From JBEKYH01 sp049511115 (GTDB lineage: Bacteria > Planctomycetota > Phycisphaerae > Tepidisphaerales > Tepidisphaeraceae), in assembly GCA_049511115.1 (NCBI GenBank), contig JBEKYH010000075.1, forward strand, positions 1-13,690: DNA of 13,690 nt, given 5' to 3'. The position numbers were made by a program, and so were the translations under genes. A model generated the notes under the pieces. That model did no database searches. It worked only from the letters and a program-made list of their open reading frames with translations, and was not told the origin of the DNA. Positions 6,203 to 12,670 of the stretch are shown here, piece after piece; the stretch's first letter is position 1, and the number at the start of each line of letters is the position of its first letter.

Positions 6203-6946
6203 ATGATTCCGGTTGCAGACGTATTGCCGCAGATTCATCTGGTTGCCGCCGATTTCTTTGCGTGGGAAGAGGCGCTCTCCAGGTTCGCCCGGCATTGGAT
6301 CGAGGCGCACGGCTATTTTGCGATGGCAGCGCTGCTGTTCGCCAGCGGAGCGGGCCTGCCGCTGCCGGAGGATGTGCCGCTTATCGCCGCGGGCGTCTGC
6401 GTCGCGCGCGGGACCATGACCTGGGCGCTGGCGGCGTCGGTGGCGTGGGTGGCCATGATGTTCGGGGACACTTCGCTGTACATCCTGGGATTTATCCTGG
6501 GATGGAGGGTGGTGCACCTCCCCATGATCGGCCGGCACGTGACGGAAAAGCGCCTGAAGCGCTGCCAGGACTGGTTTAACCGCTGGGGCATCTGGGCCGT
6601 CGGGATCGGCCGCATGGTGGCGGGCGTCCGCTCGGCGATGGTCGTCGCCGCCGGCACGATGCGATTCAATTACTTCAAGCTCCTCATGGCCGACGGAGTC
6701 GCCGCCATCATCAGCGGCGGGATGTTCATGTACCTGGGGTATTGGGCCGGCAAACACAGCGGAAAAATCGGCCCAATCGTAGAGCACTACCGGAGAATTC
6801 TCTCCCTGAGCACTGCCGTGTTGGCCCTGACACTGGCGATTATTCTGTGGGTGCGGACGCGCCGGCGTGTAGCGCTGGCGGCGGCCGCGAGGGCGGCGGC
6901 GCCGGCGTTGAGCGAAGTGGCGCCGGGCGGGGCGGATACGAAATAG
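6203..6946 (+). CDS. DedA family membrane protein (VTT domain)
   Basis: Inner-membrane protein of the DedA/SNARE-associated superfamily. Members act in lipid (undecaprenyl phosphate or phospholipid) translocation and envelope homeostasis. From ATG 6203 it is 247 aa. Seen in order: an amphipathic N-terminus, HGYFAMAALLFASGAGLPLPED with the acidic pair Glu56-Asp57 after the re-entrant-loop GxPxP signature, GDTSLYILGFILGW at about 88-101, and GRMVAGVRSAMVVAAG (about 136-151) with the paired arginines Arg137 and Arg143. Transmembrane segments follow near 163-183 and 200-217, then an Ala-rich soluble tail. The usual FxRxxPxxR motif has Gly141 instead of the Pro. Length and motif order are normal for the family. 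The substrate cannot be assigned. Confidence 0.9.
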   Translation: MIPVADVLPQIHLVAADFFAWEEALSRFARHWIEAHGYFAMAALLFASGAGLPLPEDVPLIAAGVCVARGTMTWALAASVAWVAMMFGDTSLYILGFILGWRVVHLPMIGRHVTEKRLKRCQDWFNRWGIWAVGIGRMVAGVRSAMVVAAGTMRFNYFKLLMADGVAAIISGGMFMYLGYWAGKHSGKIGPIVEHYRRILSLSTAVLALTLAIILWVRTRRRVALAAAARAAAPALSEVAPGGADTK

Positions 6947-6962
6947 CACTGAGGGCTGAGAA

Positions 6963-6971
6963 TGCTATGAT
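6963..6971 (+). promoter_or_regulatory. Extended -10 promoter element before the small ORF
   Basis: TGCTATGAT carries the TGn extension and a -10-like TATGAT. It would start transcription near 6978, just ahead of the GGAG ribosome binding site (6985-6988) of the 79-aa ORF. No good -35 is seen. Confidence 0.35.
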
Positions 6972-6994
6972 TGAGGCGCCGTTTGGAGAATGGA

Positions 6995-7234
6995 ATGTTT
7001 CAACGAAGCATCGATCGACAGATCGCGATTAACCAATCGCGCACCCCGAGCCAGCGCCTCGAATCGCTGTGCGAATTGCTCGACTTCGCCCGTGCGATAG
7101 CGCCAGTTGGGCTTGAAGCCGAGCAGCGCCGGCGGCGCGCGGACTCAGTGCGGCAATTTGAAAGGGAGCAATGGCGTGTCCAATGTAGACAATTCCTTGC
7201 CACCCAGCGGGCAATCGCTGAGACAGGCGCTTAA
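6995..7234 (+). CDS. Small hypothetical protein
   Basis: 79 aa from ATG 6995, with GGAG at 6985-6988 six nt upstream; an in-frame TTG at 6971 is a less likely start. The protein is hydrophilic, strongly basic and probably all helical. MFQRSIDRQIAINQSRTP is followed by SQRLESLCELLDFARAIAP, then an Arg/Glu/Gln-rich second half (EQRRRRADSVRQFEREQW) that could form a coiled coil. The TPxQRLxxLxxLLDxAR pattern reminds me of small proteins found beside nucleotidyltransferase-type genes, but no such partner is visible here. It lies between the DedA gene and the tail of tmRNA. Function is unknown. Confidence 0.55.
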   Translation: MFQRSIDRQIAINQSRTPSQRLESLCELLDFARAIAPVGLEAEQRRRRADSVRQFEREQWRVQCRQFLATQRAIAETGA

Positions 7235-7261
7235 ATCGCTCGAAATAAGGCGAAAAGCTCA

Positions 7262-7375
7262 CTAGATTCGACGCTTTGCGAGCAATTCCAAGATCGCGAG
7301 GTCGCCGCTGCTGATTTGACTGCCTCGCACATTCTCAGAGGAAAAGCGCTCCCTTGCCAGACACTGGCCGGCCAT
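7262..7375 (-). CDS. Possible tiny ORF or gene remnant abutting the tmRNA 3' end
   Basis: A minus-strand frame open from the tmRNA 3' end to TAG 7264-7262. From ATG 7375 it is 37 aa: MAGQCLARERFSSENVRGSQ and then ISSGDLAILELLAKRRI. The frame continues upstream as FDWLRSL toward the tmRNA end. The translation looks protein-like, but there is no ribosome binding site and I know no family. It may be the tail of a lost gene. It faces the 79-aa ORF tail to tail. Confidence 0.2.
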   Translation of the reverse strand: MAGQCLARERFSSENVRGSQISSGDLAILELLAKRRI

Positions 7376-7396
7376 GAGCGAGCGCAGCCAGTCGAA

Positions 7397-7777
7397 TGGA
7401 GGCGGGGGGAATCGAACCCCCGTCCCGAGATCACGTCAATGACGGCATCTACATGTATAGTCGATTCTTTAATCTCGACGCCGGCGGCGAAAATCGACAC
7501 CCTTCGCCGGAATCCAGACGTCTGTTTTCTCGCCTCTTTGACAACGTCCGATCAAAGAGACCAGCCCGCGTTTTGCGGCTGTCGTGATGCGGGCCTCACG
7601 CCATGCCGAGGTTGCCCTTAATTAGGCAGCCATACGAACCGGGGCGGCCGTGAAGCCGACTCGGCCTGCAACATCGTTGTTGGCAGTTGTGATTTGCTCG
7701 AATGATTAACCAGGCCAATCGAGCGTCCTGGACATGCCACCGCCACCGCAGGTATCCGGTCGAAACCAGTCGCCCCC
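7397..7777 (-). ncRNA. ssrA: Transfer-messenger RNA (tmRNA)
   Basis: Ribosome-rescue RNA acting with SmpB. The 5' end GGGGGCGACTGGTTTCGACC matches the conserved tmRNA start. The 3' end has the T-arm GGGGG-TTCGATT-CCCCC. The acceptor stem pairs GGGGGCG (7777-7771) with CGCCTCC (7404-7398), seven pairs including one G-U, and discriminator A is at 7397. CCA is not encoded (the next bases are TTC) and must be added by nucleotidyltransferase. The molecule is about 381 nt, one piece and not permuted. A tag frame lies inside at 7684-7622. The gene is on the same strand as, and 143 bp downstream of, the esterase/galactosidase operon. Confidence 0.95.
7622..7684 (-). other. tmRNA proteolysis-tag reading frame
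   Basis: The resume codon GCC at 7684 opens ANNDVAGRVGFTAAPVRMAA followed by TAA at 7624-7622. The start A-N-N-D resembles the ANDE-type start of other tags, and the end Met-Ala-Ala fits the small hydrophobic end recognised by ClpXP-type proteases. At 20 encoded residues it is about twice the E. coli length. The exact resume codon is inferred from position and this resemblance. Confidence 0.75.
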
Positions 7778-7839
7778 GATGGGTCAATCTATGAAAGAGC
7801 CTCCGCGAGCGACGAAAAGGAATCGCTTCGCAGAACCAT

Positions 7840-7868
7840 ATATTAGGTTATATAGCCCGGTCGGGCAA
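7840..7868 (-). promoter_or_regulatory. Candidate tmRNA promoter
   Basis: On the minus strand TTGCCC (7868-7863) and TAATAT (7845-7840) are separated by 17 nt. Transcription would start near 7833, leaving a 5' leader of about 55 nt for RNase P to remove before 7777. The region is markedly AT-rich against its surroundings. Confidence 0.4.
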
Positions 7869-7920
7869 AGCGCGATGGACAATTCGTGCAAAAGAGCCAA
7901 TGGCGACGCCAGGGGATTTT

Positions 7921-9888
7921 CTACTGCGCCGCCCTCCGCGTCTGCGGCGCCGGCCGCGCTGGATTCGTCATCGCATCCAATTTCAGCGCAAACGGAACCG
8001 GCGTCGTCTCAATAATCTTGTCGCTGCAAGCGACCACGGGCGAGTCGGGCGCTTTGTGCAATTCCAATAGCGTGATGTCGTTGGCCCCGGGGTGCAGGAA
8101 ATGCTCGGAGAGGAACAGCGTGCGCAGGCCGCCGCGGTCCCAGTAGCGGCCGAGGTTGTGGCCGTTCACCCAGACGACGCCGAAGGACCAGCCGCGCATG
8201 TCGAGGAAGGTGCTGGCGGGCTGATCGACGTTGAAGGCGCCGTGGTAGAAGGTGGGGCCTGTCGCAGCAGCATCGGAGGATTTGAAGTTGTCTACCTTGT
8301 CCAAGGGGAGGGAGTAGATGTCCCAATCAGTCAGCTCTGTGCCGTCCAGGAAAGCCCCGCCGACAAGGCCCTTGCGGGCGCGAGCCTGGCGGACGACGCT
8401 GACGGGGACGCTGATGCGGCCCAGGTCATGGATGAGAAGATCCAGCGTGACCGGGCCGGGCTGGTCGATATCGATCACGTTGCTGTCAACGCCCAGGCCG
8501 CGGAAGGACTCGCCGATGGGTTTGCCGTTGGCGAGGATGATGGTGTAGTCCATCGCGTCGCGCAGTTCGAGCTTGCCCTTGATCCCGTCGGGGAATTTTT
8601 TGCGGTAAAGGACAAAGCCGTAGCCCTGGTTGAGGTCTTCCATGCTAACCGGCTTGGGCGAGGAAATCGTCGGTGTCGCGGGGAGCCAATCAAGGAGGGA
8701 TTCGTGCTGATCCAGCGTCATGGAGGGAAGGACCGCGACGGGCGGATCCGCGGGGATTTCCGGCGGCGTGACGCCCAGGCGTTTGATGAAGATGTCGCGC
8801 AGCGTGCGATATTTTTCGGTCACGCGGCCGGCCTCGTCTACGGGCGCGTCGTAATCGTAGGTGGTCATTACGGGCAGGTATTCGTTGCAGCCGGTGTTAT
8901 AGCCCCAGTTGGTGCCGCCGAAGAACATGTAGAGGCAGAAAGAATCCTTCTGGTCGAGCAGATAATTCACGCTGGTGACAAGGCGCTGGAGGGAGAAGCG
9001 GTGCACGATAGGCCCGCCCCAGCCGCTGAACCAGCCGGTGTAGATTTCCGGGGCGTAGACGGGATTATCGCCGTTGGCGGCGGCGGCGGACTGCTGGTCG
9101 CGTGCGCTGGCCAGGCCGTTGCGCCCGATGAGGAGACCGGGCATGCGGGCGGCGGGGTTGTTCCATTCGCCGGTGCTGCCGGGGTCGCAGGTGAAGCAGG
9201 GAACGTCAAAGCCGGCGTCGGTGAAAATCCCGTGCATGGCTTTGAGATAGTCGAAATTGGTGTCCCTGGTGTCGCGGGCGACAATTCCGTATTCGTTGTC
9301 CAATTGCACCATCAGCAGCGGGCCGCCGTGGGTCACCTGAAGATCGGCGACCTGCTTGTAGACCTCGGTGATATATCGTTTTGACCAGGCGAGCCACTGG
9401 GGATCAGTGGTGCGGATTTTGACGTCGGGGTATTTGAGGGTCCACCACGGGATGCCGCCGTATTCGACCTCCGCGCAGCAGTACGGGCCGGGGCGAAGGA
9501 CGGCCCAGATTCCGTTGTCCTGGCAAAGTTTCAGGACGCGGCGGACATCGTTCGTGCCGGTGAAATCAAACTGGCCTTCCTGCTTTTCGACCTGATTCCA
9601 GAAGAGGTAAAAGCTGATGGTGTTGAGGCCCATCGCCTTGGCCTGCTTGATGCGCAGTTCCCAATCCTCCGGCAGCACGCGGCCGAAGTGCATCTCACCG
9701 GCAATCAGTTGCAGGGGTTGGTTGTCGATGAGGAACTGATGGTTGGCCATCGTGAATTGGTGCACATGGCCGTCGGGGACGGGACTTGGGAGCGTCGTCT
9801 GGGCCTGGGCCGAGTGAGGCGCAAGACAAAGACAGGCGCTCAGAAGAATGCACATCGACAAGGACGGGATCGAATCGAAGCGTTTCAT
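7921..9888 (-). CDS. Secreted GH35 beta-galactosidase
   Basis: Retaining exo-beta-galactosidase, 655 aa, exported: signal peptide with an AQA cut after residue 29. The GH35 barrel spans about 45-370. Landmarks are IAGEMHFGRVLPEDW, NTISFYLFWNQVE, VLRPGPYCCAEVEYGGIPWW, GGPLLMVQLDNEYG with acid/base Glu199, and YAPEIYTGWFSGWGG with nucleophile Glu281. GGTNWGYNTG and TTYDYDAPVDEAG follow. The C-terminal part (about 430-625) holds beta-sandwich domains ending in WSFGVVWVNGHNLGRYWDRG. The family signature QxENEY here has Asp197 in place of the first Glu. It is the last gene of the operon, starting 2 nt after the upstream stop with GAGGAA 7 nt before the ATG. A likely substrate is galactan side chains of pectin (inferred). 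Confidence 0.95.
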   Translation of the reverse strand: MKRFDSIPSLSMCILLSACLCLAPHSAQAQTTLPSPVPDGHVHQFTMANHQFLIDNQPLQLIAGEMHFGRVLPEDWELRIKQAKAMGLNTISFYLFWNQVEKQEGQFDFTGTNDVRRVLKLCQDNGIWAVLRPGPYCCAEVEYGGIPWWTLKYPDVKIRTTDPQWLAWSKRYITEVYKQVADLQVTHGGPLLMVQLDNEYGIVARDTRDTNFDYLKAMHGIFTDAGFDVPCFTCDPGSTGEWNNPAARMPGLLIGRNGLASARDQQSAAAANGDNPVYAPEIYTGWFSGWGGPIVHRFSLQRLVTSVNYLLDQKDSFCLYMFFGGTNWGYNTGCNEYLPVMTTYDYDAPVDEAGRVTEKYRTLRDIFIKRLGVTPPEIPADPPVAVLPSMTLDQHESLLDWLPATPTISSPKPVSMEDLNQGYGFVLYRKKFPDGIKGKLELRDAMDYTIILANGKPIGESFRGLGVDSNVIDIDQPGPVTLDLLIHDLGRISVPVSVVRQARARKGLVGGAFLDGTELTDWDIYSLPLDKVDNFKSSDAAATGPTFYHGAFNVDQPASTFLDMRGWSFGVVWVNGHNLGRYWDRGGLRTLFLSEHFLHPGANDITLLELHKAPDSPVVACSDKIIETTPVPFALKLDAMTNPARPAPQTRRAAQ

Positions 9889-9890
9889 GA

Positions 9891-11249
9891 TTAGTTTCCT
9901 CGCGCGGGCACAGTGGACGGCCGACCGCGGCGGCCAAAGGACGGGGACGGCTCCAGGGGAAGTTTGAAATCAGCCAACAATGGAAGTGGGTGCGAAATAT
10001 CAAAACTTCCCGCGTCATCGGCGAGGAAGTTGGCCAGGTCCAGATGGTTCTGGCGGATGCCTTCGACGATGCAGCGGGAAAAGAGATAGCCGCCGTAACT
10101 TTGGGAGTGGAGGCCTTCGACGTAGGCCTTTTTGGCCGCGTCGGGACCGAGGGCTTTGACGAGTTCTATGCTCATGGCGTTGAGATCAATGCAGGCCACG
10201 CCCGCTTCCTTGGCGGCTTCGACGGCGGCCTTGGGATAATCGCCCAGGCCGGCGATGTTCAGCTCGCCGGTGCGGATGTTGATCTTGGTCATGGGGGAGA
10301 CAATGACCGGGGTCGCGCCTTTTTGTTTTACCTCGGCGGCGTATTTTTCCAGCAGTTGTTTGTAGTCAGTTTCGGCAGGCGAGTAGCTGCGCGACCAGTC
10401 GCCATCGGCGCCGGGCCACATGGCGTTGTGGCCGGTTTTGTTGAGATCGTTGTGGCCGAACTGCATGAACACGTAATCACCCGGCTTGACCAGACTCATG
10501 ACCTTGGCCCAGCGATTTTCATAGCCGAAGGCCTTGAGCGTCTCGCCGCTTTCAGCATGGTTGGCGATAGCGACGTGGCTGTCGAACCAGCGCGGGAGCA
10601 TCTGGCCCCAGGTGCCGTACGGCTCGCGCGGCTGATCCGTCACGGTCGAATCGCCGGTGAGGAAGACAGTGACGGCATCAGGGGCGGGTTCGATATCCAA
10701 TGAATCGAGGGAGGGATGCGTGTCGCTGAATTGCAGGGAGAGCTTGTCGTCCCAGGTGAAGGAGCCAGGCTCGCGCGGGTCGAGTTTGACGGCGCCGCCG
10801 GTGGAGATCTGCGGGCCGCGGACGTTGACGACAAACGTGCGCGTCACGAATTGGCCGGCATCGGTGTGGATGCGCTCGAGCATCAGGCGGCGCGCTTCGG
10901 CCTTGACGGTGGTGGTCGATTCGGCATTGGCATCGCCAAGGGTGACAGTGACGCGCCAATTCCCCTCGGGGACTTTGACGGAGAAGATGAACATCTTGTC
11001 GCTCACCACGCCGGGACCGGATTGCCGGAGGCTGGGCCGCGTCGCAGGCGGAGCGCCTACGCCGGGGGCGGGGAGGTGAATGTTGGGCTCGAAGCCGAAG
11101 CCGGTGTTAGCGGAATAGATCGTATCGGGCGCGACCTGCGTGTAGCCGGGCGTGGAAGTGCCGAAAGCGTATTTGAAACTGGCGGTTTGTGCAGGCGCGA
11201 GCGATGCGAGAAGGCAGAGCGAGCCGAAAATGACGGCGGATTTCAGCAT
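9891..11249 (-). CDS. Secreted CE12-type rhamnogalacturonan acetylesterase with N-terminal galactose-binding-like domain
   Basis: 452 aa. The signal peptide is cut near LAPA20. Residues about 24-190 form a beta-sandwich of the AGA/YxiM galactose-binding type (FKYAFG, APDTIYSANTGFGFE, WRVTVTLGDANAESTTTVKAE). Residues about 193-410 form an SGNH hydrolase: GDST with Ser201, SGET with Gly235, FGHND with Asn267, and IDLNAMS. CE12 members remove acetyl groups from rhamnogalacturonan or other plant glycans. The catalytic DxxH near the end reads EGLH (Glu378, His381), so the Asp is replaced by Glu. The Pro/Arg-rich tail is short. It starts 10 nt after the upstream paralogue and ends 2 nt before the GH35 start. 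Family is firm; activity with Glu378 is not. Confidence 0.88.
   Translation of the reverse strand: MLKSAVIFGSLCLLASLAPAQTASFKYAFGTSTPGYTQVAPDTIYSANTGFGFEPNIHLPAPGVGAPPATRPSLRQSGPGVVSDKMFIFSVKVPEGNWRVTVTLGDANAESTTTVKAEARRLMLERIHTDAGQFVTRTFVVNVRGPQISTGGAVKLDPREPGSFTWDDKLSLQFSDTHPSLDSLDIEPAPDAVTVFLTGDSTVTDQPREPYGTWGQMLPRWFDSHVAIANHAESGETLKAFGYENRWAKVMSLVKPGDYVFMQFGHNDLNKTGHNAMWPGADGDWSRSYSPAETDYKQLLEKYAAEVKQKGATPVIVSPMTKINIRTGELNIAGLGDYPKAAVEAAKEAGVACIDLNAMSIELVKALGPDAAKKAYVEGLHSQSYGGYLFSRCIVEGIRQNHLDLANFLADDAGSFDISHPLPLLADFKLPLEPSPSFGRRGRPSTVPARGN
9896..9901 (-). promoter_or_regulatory. Shine-Dalgarno of the GH35 gene
   Basis: GAGGAA on the minus strand, within the last codons of the upstream esterase gene and 7 nt before ATG 9888. 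It points to translational coupling. Confidence 0.6.
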
Positions 11250-11259
11250 GTGAATAATC

Positions 11260-12648
11260 TCATGGAGTTGGCGAGGGCATCGTGACGGGAACCGCGGCAG
11301 GCGCTACCGGACGAGTCGCCGGGCCGCGTGCTCGGCCGCCGCGCGCTGGCGGCGCGCCGGCCATCGGGCCTTGCCCGTTGGGAGCGCCCGGACCACCGGG
11401 CCGAGCGGGGTCGAGTTGTGGATCGGGGGGCATATCGAACGCCTCCATCGAATCGGGATGGGCGGGGTCGAACGGCGTCCAATCAGACGTGAGGTATTGG
11501 GCGAAGGGCAGTTTGTCGGCGACGATCCCGTTGATGACGCACTTGCACAATTCATACGCGCCGTAGTCGTCCTGGTGCGTGCCGTCCACGAACATCTTCG
11601 GGAGCTTGGCCGGGCCGAGCGCTTCGTAAAGGGACATGCTCATCGCGTTGAGATCAATGAGGGCGACGTTTTGCTCCTTGGCGGCATCGCGCATGGCGTC
11701 GGGGAAATTGCGCAGGGTCTGCACAGCCTTTCCGTTGGCATCGAGCCTGCGGAGATTCTGGCTGGTCACCAGCACCGGCGTTGCGCCGTGCGCTCGCGTG
11801 TCGGTAATGAACTGGATGAAGTATTGCTTGAACTGCTCGACCGGCATGCGCTGGTCGTTGATGCCGAACTGGATGAGAACGTAATCGCCGGCGTGGATCT
11901 CACTGAGCAGCTTGGCCCAGCGATGTTCGCCGATGAAGCTGGCCGTGGTTTCGCCGCACTCGGCGTAATTGGCGATCACGACCGGCGGGGTGAAAAACCG
12001 CGGCAGCATCTGGCCCCAGGCGGCCCAGGGTTCCATCATCTGGTCGGTCATGGTGGAGTCGCCGACAAGGTAGACGGTGATCGGGTTGGCCGGGGCGTCG
12101 GTGATTTCAATCGAGCGGAGGGCCGGGTTTTTGTCGCTGAATTCCAGCGTCAGTTTTTCGTCCCAGTCCAGTTCCTTGAAGGGGATCAGCGTTTTGTCGT
12201 CCCATTGAATGAACAGGATCGGATCGCGCTCGCGCGGTTTGAAGGAGACCATCCCGCCGCCGGGAATCTGCGGGACGCGCACGTGGACGAGGAAGGTGAA
12301 TGATTTGGTCTCACCCCGCGGGACGTGGACGCTTTGCAGCATGAGGCGGCGGGTTTCGGATTTGACGGTGGCGACGGTTTCCGCGTTGGGGTCGCCGAGA
12401 GTGACGGTGACCTGATATTCGCCGGGTCCGAGTTTTGTGGAAAAGAGCACGGGTTTGCCGCTGTGCCAATGAGAGCCGAGATCAAAGCCGTAGCCGTGGT
12501 CGATGGTGTAAACGTCGTCGGGGGTAACGGCCGTATATCCCGGCTCGGCTGTGTTGCCGGGGAACGAATATTTCAAGTCGGTCGCCGCCTGAGCGCAGGC
12601 GCCAGAGCAGAGAGCGATTATCGCGGTCCATCGAAGAGTTCGATTCAT
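11260..12648 (-). CDS. Secreted CE12-type rhamnogalacturonan acetylesterase, second paralogue
   Basis: 462 aa, the same architecture as the downstream gene. The signal peptide ends near ACAQA21. The galactose-binding-like domain covers about 24-185 (LKYSFPG, VTPDDVYTIDHGYGFD, YQVTVTLGDPNAETVATVKSE). The SGNH domain covers about 190-385. All canonical elements are intact: GDST with Ser198, CGET with Gly232, FGIND with Asn264, DGTH with Asp355 and His358. The last 50 residues are a Pro/Gly/Ala/Arg tail (RPGGPGAPNGQGP onward), probably disordered. It is expected to deacetylate rhamnogalacturonan I outside the cytoplasm. The gene lies 22 nt downstream of the double-domain esterase; no clear Shine-Dalgarno is seen before ATG 12648. 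Confidence 0.9.
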   Translation of the reverse strand: MNRTLRWTAIIALCSGACAQAATDLKYSFPGNTAEPGYTAVTPDDVYTIDHGYGFDLGSHWHSGKPVLFSTKLGPGEYQVTVTLGDPNAETVATVKSETRRLMLQSVHVPRGETKSFTFLVHVRVPQIPGGGMVSFKPRERDPILFIQWDDKTLIPFKELDWDEKLTLEFSDKNPALRSIEITDAPANPITVYLVGDSTMTDQMMEPWAAWGQMLPRFFTPPVVIANYAECGETTASFIGEHRWAKLLSEIHAGDYVLIQFGINDQRMPVEQFKQYFIQFITDTRAHGATPVLVTSQNLRRLDANGKAVQTLRNFPDAMRDAAKEQNVALIDLNAMSMSLYEALGPAKLPKMFVDGTHQDDYGAYELCKCVINGIVADKLPFAQYLTSDWTPFDPAHPDSMEAFDMPPDPQLDPARPGGPGAPNGQGPMAGAPPARGGRARGPATRPVAPAAVPVTMPSPTP

Positions 12649-12670
12649 GGGATTTCTACTTGGTTCGGGT

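Noticed and set aside
6008..6949. 313-codon minus-strand open frame opposite the DedA gene
   Set aside because: Composition is Arg/His/Pro-rich and it covers a clear DedA protein that has its own Shine-Dalgarno.
7398..7430. A separate tRNA gene suggested by the GGTTCGATTCC T-arm
   Set aside because: No D-arm or anticodon arm lies upstream at tRNA distance; the partner acceptor strand is 370 nt away, as in tmRNA.
7231..7500. 89-codon minus-strand frame containing RGFDSPRLHS
   Set aside because: That phrase is the translated T-arm and acceptor end of a tRNA-like structure, here the tmRNA 3' end.
8092..9384. 430-codon plus-strand open frame opposite the GH35 gene
   Set aside because: Its translation is Gly/Ala/Val/Asp-rich without motifs and is the antisense of a clear GH35 domain; high GC keeps the frame open.
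11371..12303. 310-codon plus-strand open frame opposite the second esterase gene, and a similar one at 9990-10703
   Set aside because: Both are antisense shadows of conserved CE12 genes with His/Gly/Val-biased composition and no recognisable domain.
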